Assembly (NCBI GenBank): GCA_019828595.1
Contig: JAHQRK010000007.1
Coordinates: 1,054,001 to 1,118,000, forward strand
DNA: 64,000 nt
Direction of reading: 5' to 3'
Source: Aphanomyces cochlioides
Taxonomy: Eukaryota; Oomycota; Saprolegniomycetes; Saprolegniales; Verrucalvaceae
The notes beneath the pieces are model-generated. The model did not search any database. It had not been told where the DNA came from and saw nothing but the letters and a program-made list of their open reading frames with translations. Below are positions 53,780-64,000 of this stretch, piece after piece (the stretch's first letter is position 1; each line of letters opens with the position of its first letter). The position numbers and the translations under genes are program-made.

Positions 53780-56700
53780 CTTTGGTCGTTCAGTTCCATC
53801 ATTTTGAGCATGTCTAAGGGGCAAATCTCGAGTTGCTAGTGAAACCATGTCACCAGGCTTGAATGTCACATTCAATCGACGCTTGTCATAATATTCCTTT
53901 TGCCTCTTCCAAGAGGTGTTCACGTGCAATTTTAATAGTTTCTCGACGTTCTTGGGAAAATTGTCGGGCACACTCATCCATAAAATCGATGTTTGCATAT
54001 AACATATTGGGTCATTGTCGGCCAGTGTCAACTTCAAATGGAGTCATTCCATGAGATGCTTGTACCAAACCCATGTGGGCGTATTCAATCATTGGCAAGT
54101 GGTGAGACCAGTCGTCACCATGGTATGAACACATACAGCGGAGTGAATCTTCTAACGTGCGGTTTTGACGCTCGGTTTGTCCATCGGTTTGGACACGATA
54201 TGCAGTTGATGCACTGTGTTGAATACCCATTTTCGACATCAGAGATTTCCAAAAGGTGGACATGAACTTTGGATCACGATCTGAAATAACAATAGCAGGT
54301 CGACCATGGACAGAGACCACACTTTCAAAAAACAACATAGCCACGTATTCAGCGGTTGCAGTTGTATGGGTGCGTATATACTTGGGGCGCTTGGATAACT
54401 TGCAAACCACAGTCATAATAGCATCGTATCCATCGGAAACAGGTAATCCAGTAATAAAATCCATTGAGACTGCATGCCAGCAGGCTGTCGGTATTGGTAA
54501 GGGTATTAACTTCCCATTTGGCTTCTGGTTGTTGGATTTGTACCACTGGCAGGTTTCACACGTCACAACGTACAAATGGATATCTTCATTCATCATGGAC
54601 CAGACAAACCATTGCGACACAGCAAGTTGAGTTCGTCTGACATCAGGGTGTGCTGCTGTGGGGCTATCGTGGAACATGGCAATGATATCGGTCTTCACTA
54701 TTTCGTCGTCTGGCACTTGCAGACGCCATTGTCGGTTCTTGGTCTTGGCAAAATACAGACCATCTCGTTCCATGTAATTGGACTTGTTCTTGGCATATCG
54801 AGCAAATATTGGATCCTTCTTGTAGGCTTCTCGTATACGCTTTTTGAACGACTCATTCATGCTCACAGTGGTAAAATCCACTTGGCTAGCATGACGGATG
54901 ATGTGCTCTTGAGGAATACCAACCCGTATCTTGGTAGTCGAGGGGTCCGACCCCTCGCGCAGACATGACTCTCCCCCATACGGGTTGCCGAGGAGTGAGA
55001 GCTTGTCCACTGGGTCAAGGGCATGTAAACCGTTGGCACGATCGTACAAGATGTTCAGCAGGGACGAGCGCTCTGTGCACGTGACTGTACAAGCGTGAAC
55101 AAATGCAGGTGGCTCCACTTGAGCCACAACTGGAACTTCGGACGTAGTAAGCGTGTCACCAGCATTCACTGGAGGGCAATATTGAGACAAGGCATCAGCC
55201 ACCACGTTGGTCCGACCAGGACGGTGATGTAGTGCAAACTGAAATTCGCTAAAAAAGTCAAGCCAACGAGCCATCTTGGCGTTGAGGATTGGTGTCTTGA
55301 GAAACCATTGGCATGCACTATTGTCTGTGTAGACATCAAAGTGCTGTCCAAGCAAGTAGTGTCGCCACTTTGTGAGAGCCATCTTGATTGCAAACAATTC
55401 TTTCTCCTGAGCCGGCCAGTTCTTCTCGTGGATTCCCAGCTTCTTGGACATGAAGGCAATTGGATGCTCCTCATTTCTATCGTCAAGTTGAGAGAGTACC
55501 GCGCCACAAGAGAGATCAGATGCATCGGTTGTGACAATAAACGGCTTGTCGTGATTCGGCAACTGTAAGACCGGGGCTTGTTGTAAAAGCAACTTGATAG
55601 TGTCAAATGCTGCTTGTTGGTCTTCTAGCCACACCCACGACTCGGTCTCCTTGGCCAATTCGCTCAAGGGCATCACGATTGCTGCGTAATTGTAAATAAA
55701 TTTGCGGTAATATCCAGCCAGACCGAGGAAGCTGAGCAGCTCTTTGCGGTTGGTCGGAGGCTTCCAACGCTCGATAACTTCGATTTTGGATGGATCGACA
55801 GCTAGACCAGCCTTTGAGATGATGTGACCAAGGAATCGAACTTCTGGAACACCAAATTCGCACTTGGATCTTCGCGCATACAACTTCTGTTCACGAAACA
55901 AGGTGCACACGACGCGCAGGTGATCGATGTGTTCATCCATGGAGCGGCTGCAAATACACAAATCGTCCATGTAGACCTTGATGAACGGGTACTTGCTGAA
56001 TATTGAACGCATGAGCCTTGACCATAAACCAGGCATACCAGCCATGCCCATTGGAGCCACACACCACTCGTAGGTCTCGCGGTGGGTCCGAAACGCAGTA
56101 TACTTCCTTGCAGCCGGTGCCACGAGCATTTGATGATATCCGCTGTTCAGATCGATCTTGGTAAAGAGTTGGGCTCCATGGCATGAGTCAAATAGCTCAT
56201 CAATGTTGGGTAACGGAATCTTGGGAACTTCTTGTTGGGAGTTGACGTATCTGTAGTCGAGAGCCCATCGAACTGGGGTGTCATCAACTAGCATTCTCAA
56301 CCATTGGGCTCGGCTTACCATCGAACCATCGTCCGAGCGCTTGGGAACTCCAAAAACATTCGCGATCCAGGGGCTGCTGCTGACTTGGACCCATCCTTTC
56401 TCCATGATGGTGTCTACAAACTTGTCCAACAGCTTCTGCTCCATGTGTGACAGCCGGAAATTCGCCGGATGAGCTTGCGGCTTCGCGTCAGGCTTCATAA
56501 TGACATCGAAATCGACAGCACGCAACGGCGGAAGGCCTTCAGGGAGCGTTTCAGGAAATACATCCGCAAACTCGTCAAGTAGAGCAGTCAATTCCGGTGC
56601 TATCGGTGGCTTGTCAGAGGTGTCGGATGCCTTCGCCAGTAGTTGCACGGTGTTTCCGACCTTGATTTCACGAAAGCAGACACAGACACGGTGCATCTTC

Positions 56701-56837
56701 AAGGGAGCATTGCCGCAATCGTCAGATACAGGATCCACGGCCTTGAGAACATGACGGCGCCAGTCCATTGTAGGATTCCACTTCGCAAACCATGGCTGCC
56801 AAGGATGCCGTCGTAGTCTCTCGCCGACAGTTTCCAC
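53780..56837 (-). pseudogene. gypsy polymerase: RT, RNase H, integrase
   Basis: A 941-residue frame runs 56837-54012. Reverse transcriptase is clear (RWALDYRYVN, KIDLNSGYHQ, catalytic YMDDL near residue 300), then RNase H (TTDASDLSCGAVLSQ, ELFAIKMALTKWRHYL, YTDN), then integrase (ETCQWYKSNN zinc region, SMDFITGLPV, ISDRDPKF, and the Glu region TDGQTERQNRTLED). It ends with an in-frame TGA just after FEVDTGRQ. The integrase C-terminus continues beyond (NVTFKPGDMVSLATRDLPL) after that stop and a frameshift near 53900, and is then split by the MITE. The frame overlaps the gag frame one base out of register at the protease/RT junction (around 56785), which is either a 1-nt lesion or a frameshift site. 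Confidence 0.85.
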
Positions 56838-58195
56838 TCAGTGAACAGAGTCTCGCGGAACTCAAATTCGTTCTCGATGCGCACGGTTTCACAGACTTCT
56901 CGCGCGTCGACGACTGGAGATGCCACTCCCGAAAAGTCTTCCATAGCGATGGCGCTTGATCCAACGACGTTCGTTCCAAGACCATTGCGCAAGATGTTGT
57001 GGTCAGCACCACTGTCCAATAGCAAACGCACACTGTTGCCATTGATTTGAGCTTGCACAATGAACAACTTGTTCTCGTGCGACGTTGTAGCTGCGACCTT
57101 GAGGCTCGACGTCGTGTAAGTAGAGAACATCTCCACCTCTTCAGGCACCGCTTGCGCCACTGCTGCGGTCGCTTTTGATTGGCTTTTCACGCTACGTTGA
57201 CGGCCAGATGCCGCTTGATGTTGGCTTCGAAAGTACTTGGGTCGGTCAGTTGCTCGGCGCTTCGGCTCCGAACAGGAATTCACGCTGTGGGACGACGAAT
57301 GACAGTTAAAACAGAGATTGTTCGCCTTAGCCACGTCGTTGAAGTATTGACTTTGGCTTCGTTGAGGCTGCTGTTGCTGTCGAGGCATGTTGGGACGTTG
57401 CTGCACGTAGTTAGCCTTGTGCGTTGCATGCGGTGGGCGATCGCGATCACGATCGTCACGTTCGGTTCCTTGAAAATGAGTGCGCTCATATTCAAGTGCC
57501 ACAGCCATGGCTTGAGACAGCGTATTGCAACGACGATAGTTGACTTCTATCTTCGTTTTGGGACGCAAACCACGGTTAAACCATGTGACGTTGTCCAACT
57601 CGGACATCTCACGGACTTGAACCATAATTTCTCGATAACGGCTGATGTATTCTTCAAGAGTCGAGCACGACTTCTGATTCAACGCACCGAGAGCATCACG
57701 AAGACGCTCTTGTAAGTCCGGTGGTACGAACTCAGCTCGCAACAACAGTTCCAATTCATCCAAGTCGCGCAGCGGTTGATTTGTCCGCGTGACATAGTCT
57801 TGATACCATGAGCCAGCGACACCGCGCAGACTCGCAACAATCATAGCCATGCAGCGCTTGTGATTGGCTGGCGTCTGCCAATCCAAATTCTTCGCCGCAA
57901 AAAACACTTTGGCATTCCACATGAATGCATCCAAGTTTTCGCCAACCATACCCTTGTACTGAGGCATGTTGATACCTTCAACCTTCAATTCCGAAGGTCC
58001 ATGAGACTGCTTTTCGACCATAAGCTTGAGCAGTTGAGTCTGATTCGTCAGAATCTCTCCGATTTGACCGCTGCTGACATTCTCTCCCTCCATGTCGTGG
58101 TCTTCTTCTTGCGTGTCCTCTTTCTGATCACGCTCTTCTTGCAATCGCATCGCAAGCTCCAATTCCATTTCAGCGCGCAGTTCTTCGCGCAACAC
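56699..58195 (-). CDS. gypsy gag-protease
   Basis: A 498-residue frame from about 58195. It has a charged N-terminus (LREELRAEMELELAMRLQEE), a retrotransposon gag core (YQDYVTRTNQPLRDLDELELLL, LEEYISRYREIM), a CCHC zinc knuckle (CFNCHSSSHSVNSC), and an aspartic protease with active site LLLDSGADHN. The frame leaves the protease domain at YDGILGS; the expected continuation (QPWFAKWNP) is one frame over in the polymerase ORF. It encodes the particle core and maturation enzyme. The start codon is uncertain, because the codon at 58195 may not be the real one. Confidence 0.85.
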   Translation of the reverse strand: MLREELRAEMELELAMRLQEERDQKEDTQEEDHDMEGENVSSGQIGEILTNQTQLLKLMVEKQSHGPSELKVEGINMPQYKGMVGENLDAFMWNAKVFFAAKNLDWQTPANHKRCMAMIVASLRGVAGSWYQDYVTRTNQPLRDLDELELLLRAEFVPPDLQERLRDALGALNQKSCSTLEEYISRYREIMVQVREMSELDNVTWFNRGLRPKTKIEVNYRRCNTLSQAMAVALEYERTHFQGTERDDRDRDRPPHATHKANYVQQRPNMPRQQQQPQRSQSQYFNDVAKANNLCFNCHSSSHSVNSCSEPKRRATDRPKYFRSQHQAASGRQRSVKSQSKATAAVAQAVPEEVEMFSTYTTSSLKVAATTSHENKLFIVQAQINGNSVRLLLDSGADHNILRNGLGTNVVGSSAIAMEDFSGVASPVVDAREVCETVRIENEFEFRETLFTEWKLSARDYDGILGSHGLRSGILQWTGAVMFSRPWILYLTIAAMLP

Positions 58196-58618
58196 TTCTC
58201 TCGTCTTCTTACCTGGTTGAAGACTTGCGGGATTGTAAGTTCGATCGAGAGGACAAAACGTGGAAGATCTTGGTCAAATGGTTTGGATTAGCCGAGTGTG
58301 AAAATTCGTGGGAGCCGGCTAGTATTTTGATTGAAGATGTCCCCCGACTGGTCCATCAATTTGTGTTGGTTTTCGACCTTCGAGTCCAGTGACTGCCGAC
58401 GACAAGGATATTTCGTTTGATCCATCCACACCTCCTCGACCAAAGGCAGGACCATCATCACAACCTACTCCTGGTCTTTTGTCCCACTTCAAGTCCAAGA
58501 AGACGTCGTCAGCTCAGAAAGCGCTTAAGTTTGCGAACAAGTCTGATTTCTGCCTCTCGGGCCGCCCATTGTTGTTCTTGACTGACAGGGTCCATTGATC
58601 TCCCCCAGTGCTACCAAA

Positions 58619-58865
58619 TGTAGTGTTGTCGCGCGTCCGCAGGCACTACTCGTGACTAGAGAATTCAAAAGTGATTCATTTAGCTTTAGACTCCCTAACC
58701 TCATCAACGTTCTCGGAGACTTATCTTGAGCTTCAACACTGTCCATTCGTGGTCGTCAATCGAGACCTCTGGAACCTGATCTCTCGAGGGGTCCGACCTT
58801 GGGGACCCTTGGGGACCCTTGGGATCCGACTCCTGTCGACCCCATGTCATACAATTCTTCATACA
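58619..58865 (-). repeat. candidate 5' LTR of the gypsy element
   Basis: About 247 bp upstream of gag with TGTA...TACA ends (minus strand: starts TGTATGAAG, ends CAACACTACA). A TGGTAGCACTGGGGG primer-site-like sequence lies just downstream. No partner LTR is present in the window to confirm the limits, so the ends are tentative. Confidence 0.4.
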
Positions 58866-59015
58866 ATCCACACACCAAAACCTTCCAAATCTAATACACA
58901 TAAACACGTCACAGTACCAACATTCACCAACAATCCAATGCAGTGAGACAAACTGTCTGATGTCACTACAAGAACCCAGGGGATTGCCAAGACGTCCGCG
59001 CCGCCAGAACGCTCT

Positions 59016-59857
59016 TTGGAGCTGTTTGTCAAGACCATGCGTGGTAACACCATTCGCCTTTATCTGAGCCCACTGGAGACGATCAAAGACGTGAAGGAAC
59101 GATTTGAAGCAATGGAAGGTCTGCCTGCTGCTCAGCACCGTTTGATCTATGGAAGTGTCGAGCTGGAGGACCATCGTCGAGTGTCGTTCTATGAGATTCC
59201 CGACAAGGCGACGCTCTTGAGCCTTGGCCGGATCGTTGGCGGTGGCACGGGGAGTTTGGCAACGAACTCGGCGAGTTTTGAATTTGCCAACGTCCAAGAC
59301 ATGGTGCGAAAGTTTGACGTTCATGCACCCACGTGGCGGCATATCGAGCGTGGATTGAACCTCACTGGCCGCTGCACTCGTGGCAAATGCGAGGCAAACA
59401 ACCAGATTGTCTACTCGCCTGATGTGCTTTGGCCGTGTCAATATTTTGACAGTCGACGCTACTTGTCCAATGTGTCGTCAGCCCTTTATGCCCACGATAT
59501 GCGCTTTTATTCGTGTCGGTGGCGCTTCGGAGGCGCCAAGCCGTCGTCTGGTGTGCATGTGAGCAGCGGCTGGAAGACTGCCGATGGAAAATACGTTCAA
59601 ATCTGGAGGGAGCAACTTTGTGTTGTGGGAATCGCTGGCGATCACTTGATAGTCCCGTCAAGCAATGCGTCGTGTGCTTTGACAAGTTGGGGCTCTTGAA
59701 TTTGATCAAACTGCCTTGCAACCATCGTTTTCACCGCGCGTGCATTGTGGAATGGACGACCAGCAAGGATTTGAGTCCGTTGTGTCCGATCTGTCGCACA
59801 GCAATTCGCCGAGGTGGAAAGACGCAATCGAACGATTCGTACTGTCTGCTCATGTAG
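59016..59857 (+). pseudogene. ubiquitin-like/Cys-module/RING protein, copy 3 (broken)
   Basis: It begins directly with the ubiquitin-like fold (ELFVKTMRGNTIRLYLSP, LPAAQHRLIYGSVELEDHRR), ending in RIVGGG. The N-terminal domain seen in the other copies is missing; the gypsy element ends about 150 bp upstream. The Cys module (ERGLNLTGRCTRGKCEA, CPMCRQPFMP, FYSCRWRF) and the RING (CVVCFDKLG, LPCNHRFHRAC, CPICRTAI) can all be read, but in at least three frames, with shifts near 59440, 59505 and 59590-59660. It is most similar to copy 4. Confidence 0.8.
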
Positions 59858-60303
59858 TCCGTAGCTTTCTTGATCGACTTAATATATTTTCCTGCTACAT
59901 TTCGTTGCTCTTGCAGTTCGGACTTGATGTGCCCCTGCCCAAGGAAACAAACTAGCCACGTTGGAGCGCAGAACAATGTTGCCCCCTACACTTCTCCCCC
60001 AGCGAGTGCCCCCCCCCGCCCATGGAATACACGGACTCTGCGGGGAAACAGATCTACATCCTTCTGTTTGCTTACTGCCACCTGGCGATTACCTCCTTGC
60101 GATGGAATCGACAAACTCTGCAGCGGCGCAGCTCAACAACGGCTTGACGTCATCAGTCAATATATTGCCCCTCTGCTTTCTTGTATTTTCCAACTATCGC
60201 ATTGCAGAGACCGTTGATTTCAATGTGCGACGAAGGCACAGTAGAGTCAACGGACATTCTGCATCGCCAAGCTCATGGATTCAGTGTGCAATTTGGTGTT
60301 TCA
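59858..60303. other. spacer between copies 3 and 4
   Basis: No supported gene. An in-frame ATG at 60223 could lengthen copy 4 by 27 residues, but the paralogs favour 60304. Confidence 0.5.
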
Positions 60304-61437
60304 ATGGCAACGACCGCGATCGAGAGCATGCAAGTCGTCTGGGTCGATCCCACGACAAAACAAGCGGGCGGCACCATCCACTTGTCCACGACTGAGCTCG
60401 ACACGGTCAACATGACAGTCTATTCGTTGAAACAACTGGTTGCCGCCAAGTTAGGCGTTGAGAACTCTGCCAAGTTGGACTTGAAATTGTACGGGCAGTC
60501 GCTCCCCCAAGGTCCACTGGCGTCGTACCTTCCTCTCTTGCGGACAAATACTCCTCGGTTTGCATTGTCGTATTCCCCAACGAAGCTCACGTTGGGGCTC
60601 TTTGTCAAGACCATTCGTGGCCGAACTATTCAACTTAATGTGAACCCTAACGAGACGATCAAAGACGTGAAGCAGAGATTCGAGGAGAAGGAAGGCCTGC
60701 CTGTTGCCGACCACCGTTTGGTCTATGGAGGCGTCGAGCTGGGTGACCACCACCGTGTCTTTCATTACAATATTCCCCCGAACGCCACGCTCATGAGTCT
60801 CGGTCGACTCGTCGGCGGCAGTCACATTCAAATGGGAAGTTTGACGACGGCTTTACCGTCTAAGGGTTTGAAATTTGCCGACGTTTCCAACGAGGACATG
60901 ATGGAAGTGATTGAGTTTAGCCCTTCAGCTCCAGCGTGGCGTCGAGTTTGCCGCGGACTCAACCTCTGCGGTCGCTGCACCAACCCAGACTGCGTAGCCG
61001 GCTCGAAGGGGGTTTACATGCAAGTTGGTTTCCGCCCTGTCAATCTCTTCACGTATCAAGCTCATTGCCCAATGTGTCGACAGTCGGTCGTCCCCAAGAC
61101 TTGTGGATTTTATTCTTGTCAATGGCGTTTCGAAGGCATAAAATTGAATTCGGATGTGCACATGAGCAGCGGTTGGAAGAAGGCCGAGGGCGAATTGTAC
61201 CACGCGTTCAAGTCTCAAGAGAGCAACTTGGTGTTGTGGGAATCACTCTTGATTATTCCACATCCGCTAGCTGTCATGGAATGCGCCGTGTGCTGTGAAG
61301 CGCTTGGAGTCAATGGGCTGGCCACGCTGCCTTGTCAGCATCGAATTCACCGCGTCTGTTTGAACGAATGGACGACAACATGCAAGGGTCGCAATGCCAG
61401 CGTGTCGTGTCCATTGTGTCGCTCTGCAGTGCCTTAA
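60304..61437 (+). CDS. ubiquitin-like/Cys-module/RING-H2 protein, copy 4
   Basis: 377 residues from the ATG at 60304 (MATTAIESMQVVWVDPTT, aligning with the start of copy 1). The N-terminal domain ends SYLPLLRTNTPRFAL. The ubiquitin-like fold is close to ubiquitin itself at its start (LFVKTIRGRTIQLNVNPNET) and has KEGLPVADHRLVYGGVEL, but ends in GRLVGGS without a free-terminus motif. The Cys module has RGLNLCGRCTNPDCVA, CPMCRQ and TCGFYSCQWRFEGI. The RING-H2 is CAVCCEAL, LPCQHRIHRVC, CPLCRSAV at the very C-terminus. All zinc ligands are present. It is a probable E3 ligase or ubiquitin-pathway adaptor. Confidence 0.87.
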   Translation: MATTAIESMQVVWVDPTTKQAGGTIHLSTTELDTVNMTVYSLKQLVAAKLGVENSAKLDLKLYGQSLPQGPLASYLPLLRTNTPRFALSYSPTKLTLGLFVKTIRGRTIQLNVNPNETIKDVKQRFEEKEGLPVADHRLVYGGVELGDHHRVFHYNIPPNATLMSLGRLVGGSHIQMGSLTTALPSKGLKFADVSNEDMMEVIEFSPSAPAWRRVCRGLNLCGRCTNPDCVAGSKGVYMQVGFRPVNLFTYQAHCPMCRQSVVPKTCGFYSCQWRFEGIKLNSDVHMSSGWKKAEGELYHAFKSQESNLVLWESLLIIPHPLAVMECAVCCEALGVNGLATLPCQHRIHRVCLNEWTTTCKGRNASVSCPLCRSAVP

Positions 61438-61603
61438 TGGAGCTCCGCAAGCCAGGAAGCCTAGGATTGACATGCATATTTCATTTTACAAAGTTTGTTC
61501 GGCCAGGTGTCGTCTGGTCGTTTTTTGACCAAATCGTTCATATTAGCTGGTCTAAACTGACTGCACGTTGGTGACATCACATTGTCAACGTGCGCCGCCT
61601 TTC

Positions 61604-62761
61604 ATGCAAGTCCTTTGGATTGATCCGACCACGAACGAAGCGAGCTCTGTCGTGGAGCTCTCTCTGGCCACCGACAGCTTGAAAGCCCTCACGGTGGCGC
61701 AGGTGAAAGCGCTGGTCGTTGCGGAGTTATGCCGTACGAGCACGAGCCAGCCATCGGCAATCTTCAAACGACTTGGCTCAGGCCTGCTCGGACTCTTGGC
61801 TGGAAGATCCAAGGAACCGACGACAAGTCTACATTACTACGGCCATCCGCTGCGGAATCAAGACCTCATCGAGCCATATCTCCCGACGCTCAAGACGCCG
61901 GAAGCCTTGCCACGCTTTGTACTCCGCAATGCGACGCCCCTCGACATTCACATCGCCACGTTGACCGGCAACACGTTTCCAGTCGTCTCGAGCCCGCATG
62001 AAACTGTGCGTCTGCTGAAAGAGACGATTGAATCCCTCCAAGGCTTTGCAGTGCAGCAGCAACGACTCGTCTTTGCTGGCACGGAACTCGAAGACGACTG
62101 GACGCTTGGAGATTATCAAATTCCCCAAGACGCGACGGTGCATTTGATGCTTCGTCTCCGCGGCGGCGGTGTCGAAGCTGCTCGATTATTTGCAGACGTG
62201 GAGGATGAGCAGCTCCTCGAGCAGCACGAGTTTGCGTCGACAGGTCCACCCTGGCGAGCTGTCGATGTTGGTCTCAACATCCAAGGCGTTTGCACCAACG
62301 GCGCGTGCGAAGCCAAGGGCCAGCACGTCATTGCGCCTGTCAAGTGGATGCCATTCAACCTACAAAGACACACCGCCAAGTGCCCAATGTGCCGCTTGAC
62401 CATTGAGCCAAAGACATGTGGCTTTTACAAATGTCGTTGGCGCTTTGAAGGCTTGAAACTCGAAGCCCACGAGCACGTGAGCAGTCCATGGGCTGTCGCG
62501 GATGGCGAGGTCTACCACAGCCTCAGCGCTGACGAGAGCAAGCAAGTGGCGTGGGAAAGCCTCGTGATCATTCCAATGCCACTGCGCGTCGACAGCGACT
62601 GCGTCTTTTGCATGGACAAGTTGGCCGACCAGACCAAAGTTTTTAGTCCTCCATGCGGCCACTTGGTTCATCGAACTTGTGTCATGCTCTGGGGATCCTA
62701 CTGCAAAGCCAACCACGCCGACGTCACGTGTCCAACCTGTCGAGCTGCCATTCAACTCTAA
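61604..62761 (+). CDS. ubiquitin-like/Cys-module/RING-H2 protein, copy 5
   Basis: 385 residues from the ATG at 61604 ([15 protein letters not shown]). The frame is open upstream but without an ATG. The N-terminal domain has a 25-residue insertion compared with copies 1 and 4. The ubiquitin-like fold ends [11 protein letters not shown], the best match among the complete copies to the ubiquitin tail (LRLRGG). The Cys module has [39 protein letters not shown]. The RING-H2 is [27 protein letters not shown]. All ligands are intact. The spacer to copy 4 is only 166 bp. Confidence 0.87.
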   Translation: MQVLWIDPTTNEASSVVELSLATDSLKALTVAQVKALVVAELCRTSTSQPSAIFKRLGSGLLGLLAGRSKEPTTSLHYYGHPLRNQDLIEPYLPTLKTPEALPRFVLRNATPLDIHIATLTGNTFPVVSSPHETVRLLKETIESLQGFAVQQQRLVFAGTELEDDWTLGDYQIPQDATVHLMLRLRGGGVEAARLFADVEDEQLLEQHEFASTGPPWRAVDVGLNIQGVCTNGACEAKGQHVIAPVKWMPFNLQRHTAKCPMCRLTIEPKTCGFYKCRWRFEGLKLEAHEHVSSPWAVADGEVYHSLSADESKQVAWESLVIIPMPLRVDSDCVFCMDKLADQTKVFSPPCGHLVHRTCVMLWGSYCKANHADVTCPTCRAAIQL

Positions 62762-63004
62762 TCGCTGCCATGGAATTCAAAATCTCCGCCAGGACAATGC
62801 ATCGTCGTCGTCGTTCCGCCACCAACTTCAGCAGCTTGATAAGCATAAAACCTTGAGTAATACCGCCAGGGAAGGACTTCAAGTCTTGCTTGTCATCCTT
62901 GGCTAGCGTCGGCTTGGGCTCAAGGCTAGCAGGAGAGACCGTTGGAGTTTGGGACAGGGACGACGTGGTCAGCGAGGCTCAGTTTAGATTTTTCGACCAG
63001 AGCA

Positions 63005-64000
63005 ATGAGTGTATTAGTGCCTGTGCTGGTGACTGACGTCAAGGATGAAGAGGAGCCGCGCGTCGTCGACGTGGCTGTTCAGACGGAAGAGCTCGATGAA
63101 CTGACAGTCAAGCAATGGAAGAACAAGATTGCTGACGCGCTTGGACTGGAAGAATGCCTCATGACATTGCGATTCTATGGCCATCGTCTTTGTGAAGATG
63201 ACGAAGCCAAGCATTATCTCCCTTCGCTGCAACTTTGTCGTGGCATCCGTTGGATGTTTCGGTTCAATCGCTCGTCCTGTCGGGGGAATGCCATCCTCTA
63301 CTATGTCAAGATGCTCACGGGAAGAACAATTACATTACAAGGGAGCAGTAGCGACACGATTGAAGCTGTCAAACTGGACATTGAGGATGCTGAGGGTATT
63401 CCTCCAGTCCAACAGCGATTGATCTTTGCAGGCAAACAACTCGAAGATGAACAGACACTTGGCAACTACAACATCCAAAAGGAATCTACCTTGCATTTGG
63501 TGATGCCTCTTCGCGGAGGAGGAGCGCTCTTTGCCGATGTCGAGAACAGCCAGCACTTGCAGCAACACAGAGTGTCGTACGGCGGTCCCACGTGGCGCAC
63601 GCTTCGTCATGGCCTCAACATTGAAGGCAAATGCTTGAATCGACAGTGTCGGGCCTTTGGAAAGCTCGTGATTGAGCCCATTTTGTTGAATCCTTTCAAC
63701 TTGCTGAGCCACTCGATGAAATGTCCAATATGCCGCGCTCATGTGAAGCCCATCACGTGTGGGTTTTACCAATGTCGATGGCGGTTTGAAGGCGTGAAAG
63801 CCCCCTCGATGATGCAAATGTGCAGCGCGTGGTCTGTGGCGGACGGAGACAAGTACCATCGATTTAGCTCGGACGAGTGCAATCTTGTCGAGTGGGAAAG
63901 TCTCTTGATTATTCCAATGCCTCTGGGGGACGACTCGTGTGCGGTTTGCTACGGCAGTCTCAGTCGTCATACTCTTCTCCACCATCCCCCGTGCAACCAC
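63005..64000 (+). CDS. ubiquitin-like/Cys-module/RING protein, copy 6 (partial, runs off window)
   Basis: The ATG at 63005 opens a frame that stays open for 332 codons to the window edge. The N-terminal domain is shorter and divergent ([20 protein letters not shown]...HYLPSLQ). The ubiquitin-like fold is the closest to real ubiquitin in the array: [11 protein letters not shown], then [39 protein letters not shown]. The Cys module ([33 protein letters not shown]) follows, and the RING begins (CAVCYGSL...PPCNH) as the window ends. No lesion seen. Confidence 0.85.
   Translation, partial: MSVLVPVLVTDVKDEEEPRVVDVAVQTEELDELTVKQWKNKIADALGLEECLMTLRFYGHRLCEDDEAKHYLPSLQLCRGIRWMFRFNRSSCRGNAILYYVKMLTGRTITLQGSSSDTIEAVKLDIEDAEGIPPVQQRLIFAGKQLEDEQTLGNYNIQKESTLHLVMPLRGGGALFADVENSQHLQQHRVSYGGPTWRTLRHGLNIEGKCLNRQCRAFGKLVIEPILLNPFNLLSHSMKCPICRAHVKPITCGFYQCRWRFEGVKAPSMMQMCSAWSVADGDKYHRFSSDECNLVEWESLLIIPMPLGDDSCAVCYGSLSRHTLLHHPPCNH

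Larger units (their letters stand above)
53130..58865 (-). mobile_element. Ty3/gypsy LTR retrotransposon, 3'-truncated
   Basis: Minus-strand order from right to left: candidate 5' LTR (58619-58865), primer-binding-like TTTGGTAGCACTGGGGG near 58600-58616, gag-protease frame (58195-56699), and polymerase frame with RT, RNase H and integrase (56837-54012 and beyond). The integrase tail is split by a MITE at 53164-53776 and ends near 53130. No second LTR can be found on the left, where the sequence passes into the flank of UBL-RING copy 2. The integrase-after-RT order defines Ty3/gypsy. With frameshifts, a premature stop, the MITE and no 3' LTR, it is not autonomous. Confidence 0.85.

Noticed and set aside
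63335..64000. 221-residue minus-strand frame at the window end
   Set aside because: It is antisense to UBL-RING copy 6, whose ubiquitin, Cys-module and RING motifs are unmistakable on the plus strand.

Overview
This is nuclear DNA from a eukaryote. It has many short spliceosomal introns (mostly 30-50 nt, GT...AG), few long intergenic spaces, tandem gene families and a dense mix of DNA transposons and one Ty3/gypsy element. The protein repertoire (a TKL-type kinase with a membrane-anchored N-terminus, VC0807-like membrane proteins, trypsin-fold secreted proteases, Crypton and PIF/Harbinger elements, ubiquitin-like/RING proteins) best fits an oomycete of the Saprolegniales (Aphanomyces-like). 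That assignment is inference; no rRNA or other marker gene is present.

Layout. 1-14.6 kb: a dispersed family of small VC0807-like membrane proteins (six copies: one intact, one cut by the window edge, four broken), interrupted by a PIF/Harbinger transposon (3.6-5.8 kb), a pogo-type deletion derivative (6.44-6.85 kb) and a frameshifted Crypton-type tyrosine recombinase (7.0-9.05 kb). 14.7-23.1 kb: housekeeping-like genes, all on the minus strand: a TKL-like receptor kinase, a mitochondrial carrier, an alpha-carbonic anhydrase and a COQ10-like START domain joined to an EF-hand region. 23.9-30.8 kb: two paralogous secreted trypsin-fold proteases pointing at each other, with a member of a second family between them. 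That second family (26-39.3 kb) encodes intron-rich multi-spanning membrane proteins: one copy looks intact (36.65-39.26 kb, 16 exons) and three are damaged. 39.3-42.5 kb: a small hypothetical frame and a degenerate or intron-rich RGS-domain gene. 42.5-48 kb: gene-poor DNA with another pogo-type element, CA-rich microsatellites and a Harbinger-like MITE. 48-64 kb: a metal-sensor-like protein (Cys/His repeats plus HMA-like folds) followed by a tandem array of at least six genes that place a ubiquitin-like fold ending in Arg/Leu-Gly-Gly upstream of a Cys-rich module and a C-terminal RING-H2 finger. A gypsy retrotransposon, itself hit by a Harbinger-like MITE, sits inside this array.

The region behaves like fast-evolving accessory DNA. 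Four tandem families are each a mix of intact and freshly broken copies, and transposons lie at or near several breakpoints. The most unusual content is the ubiquitin-like/Cys-module/RING array with its adjacent metal-binding gene.
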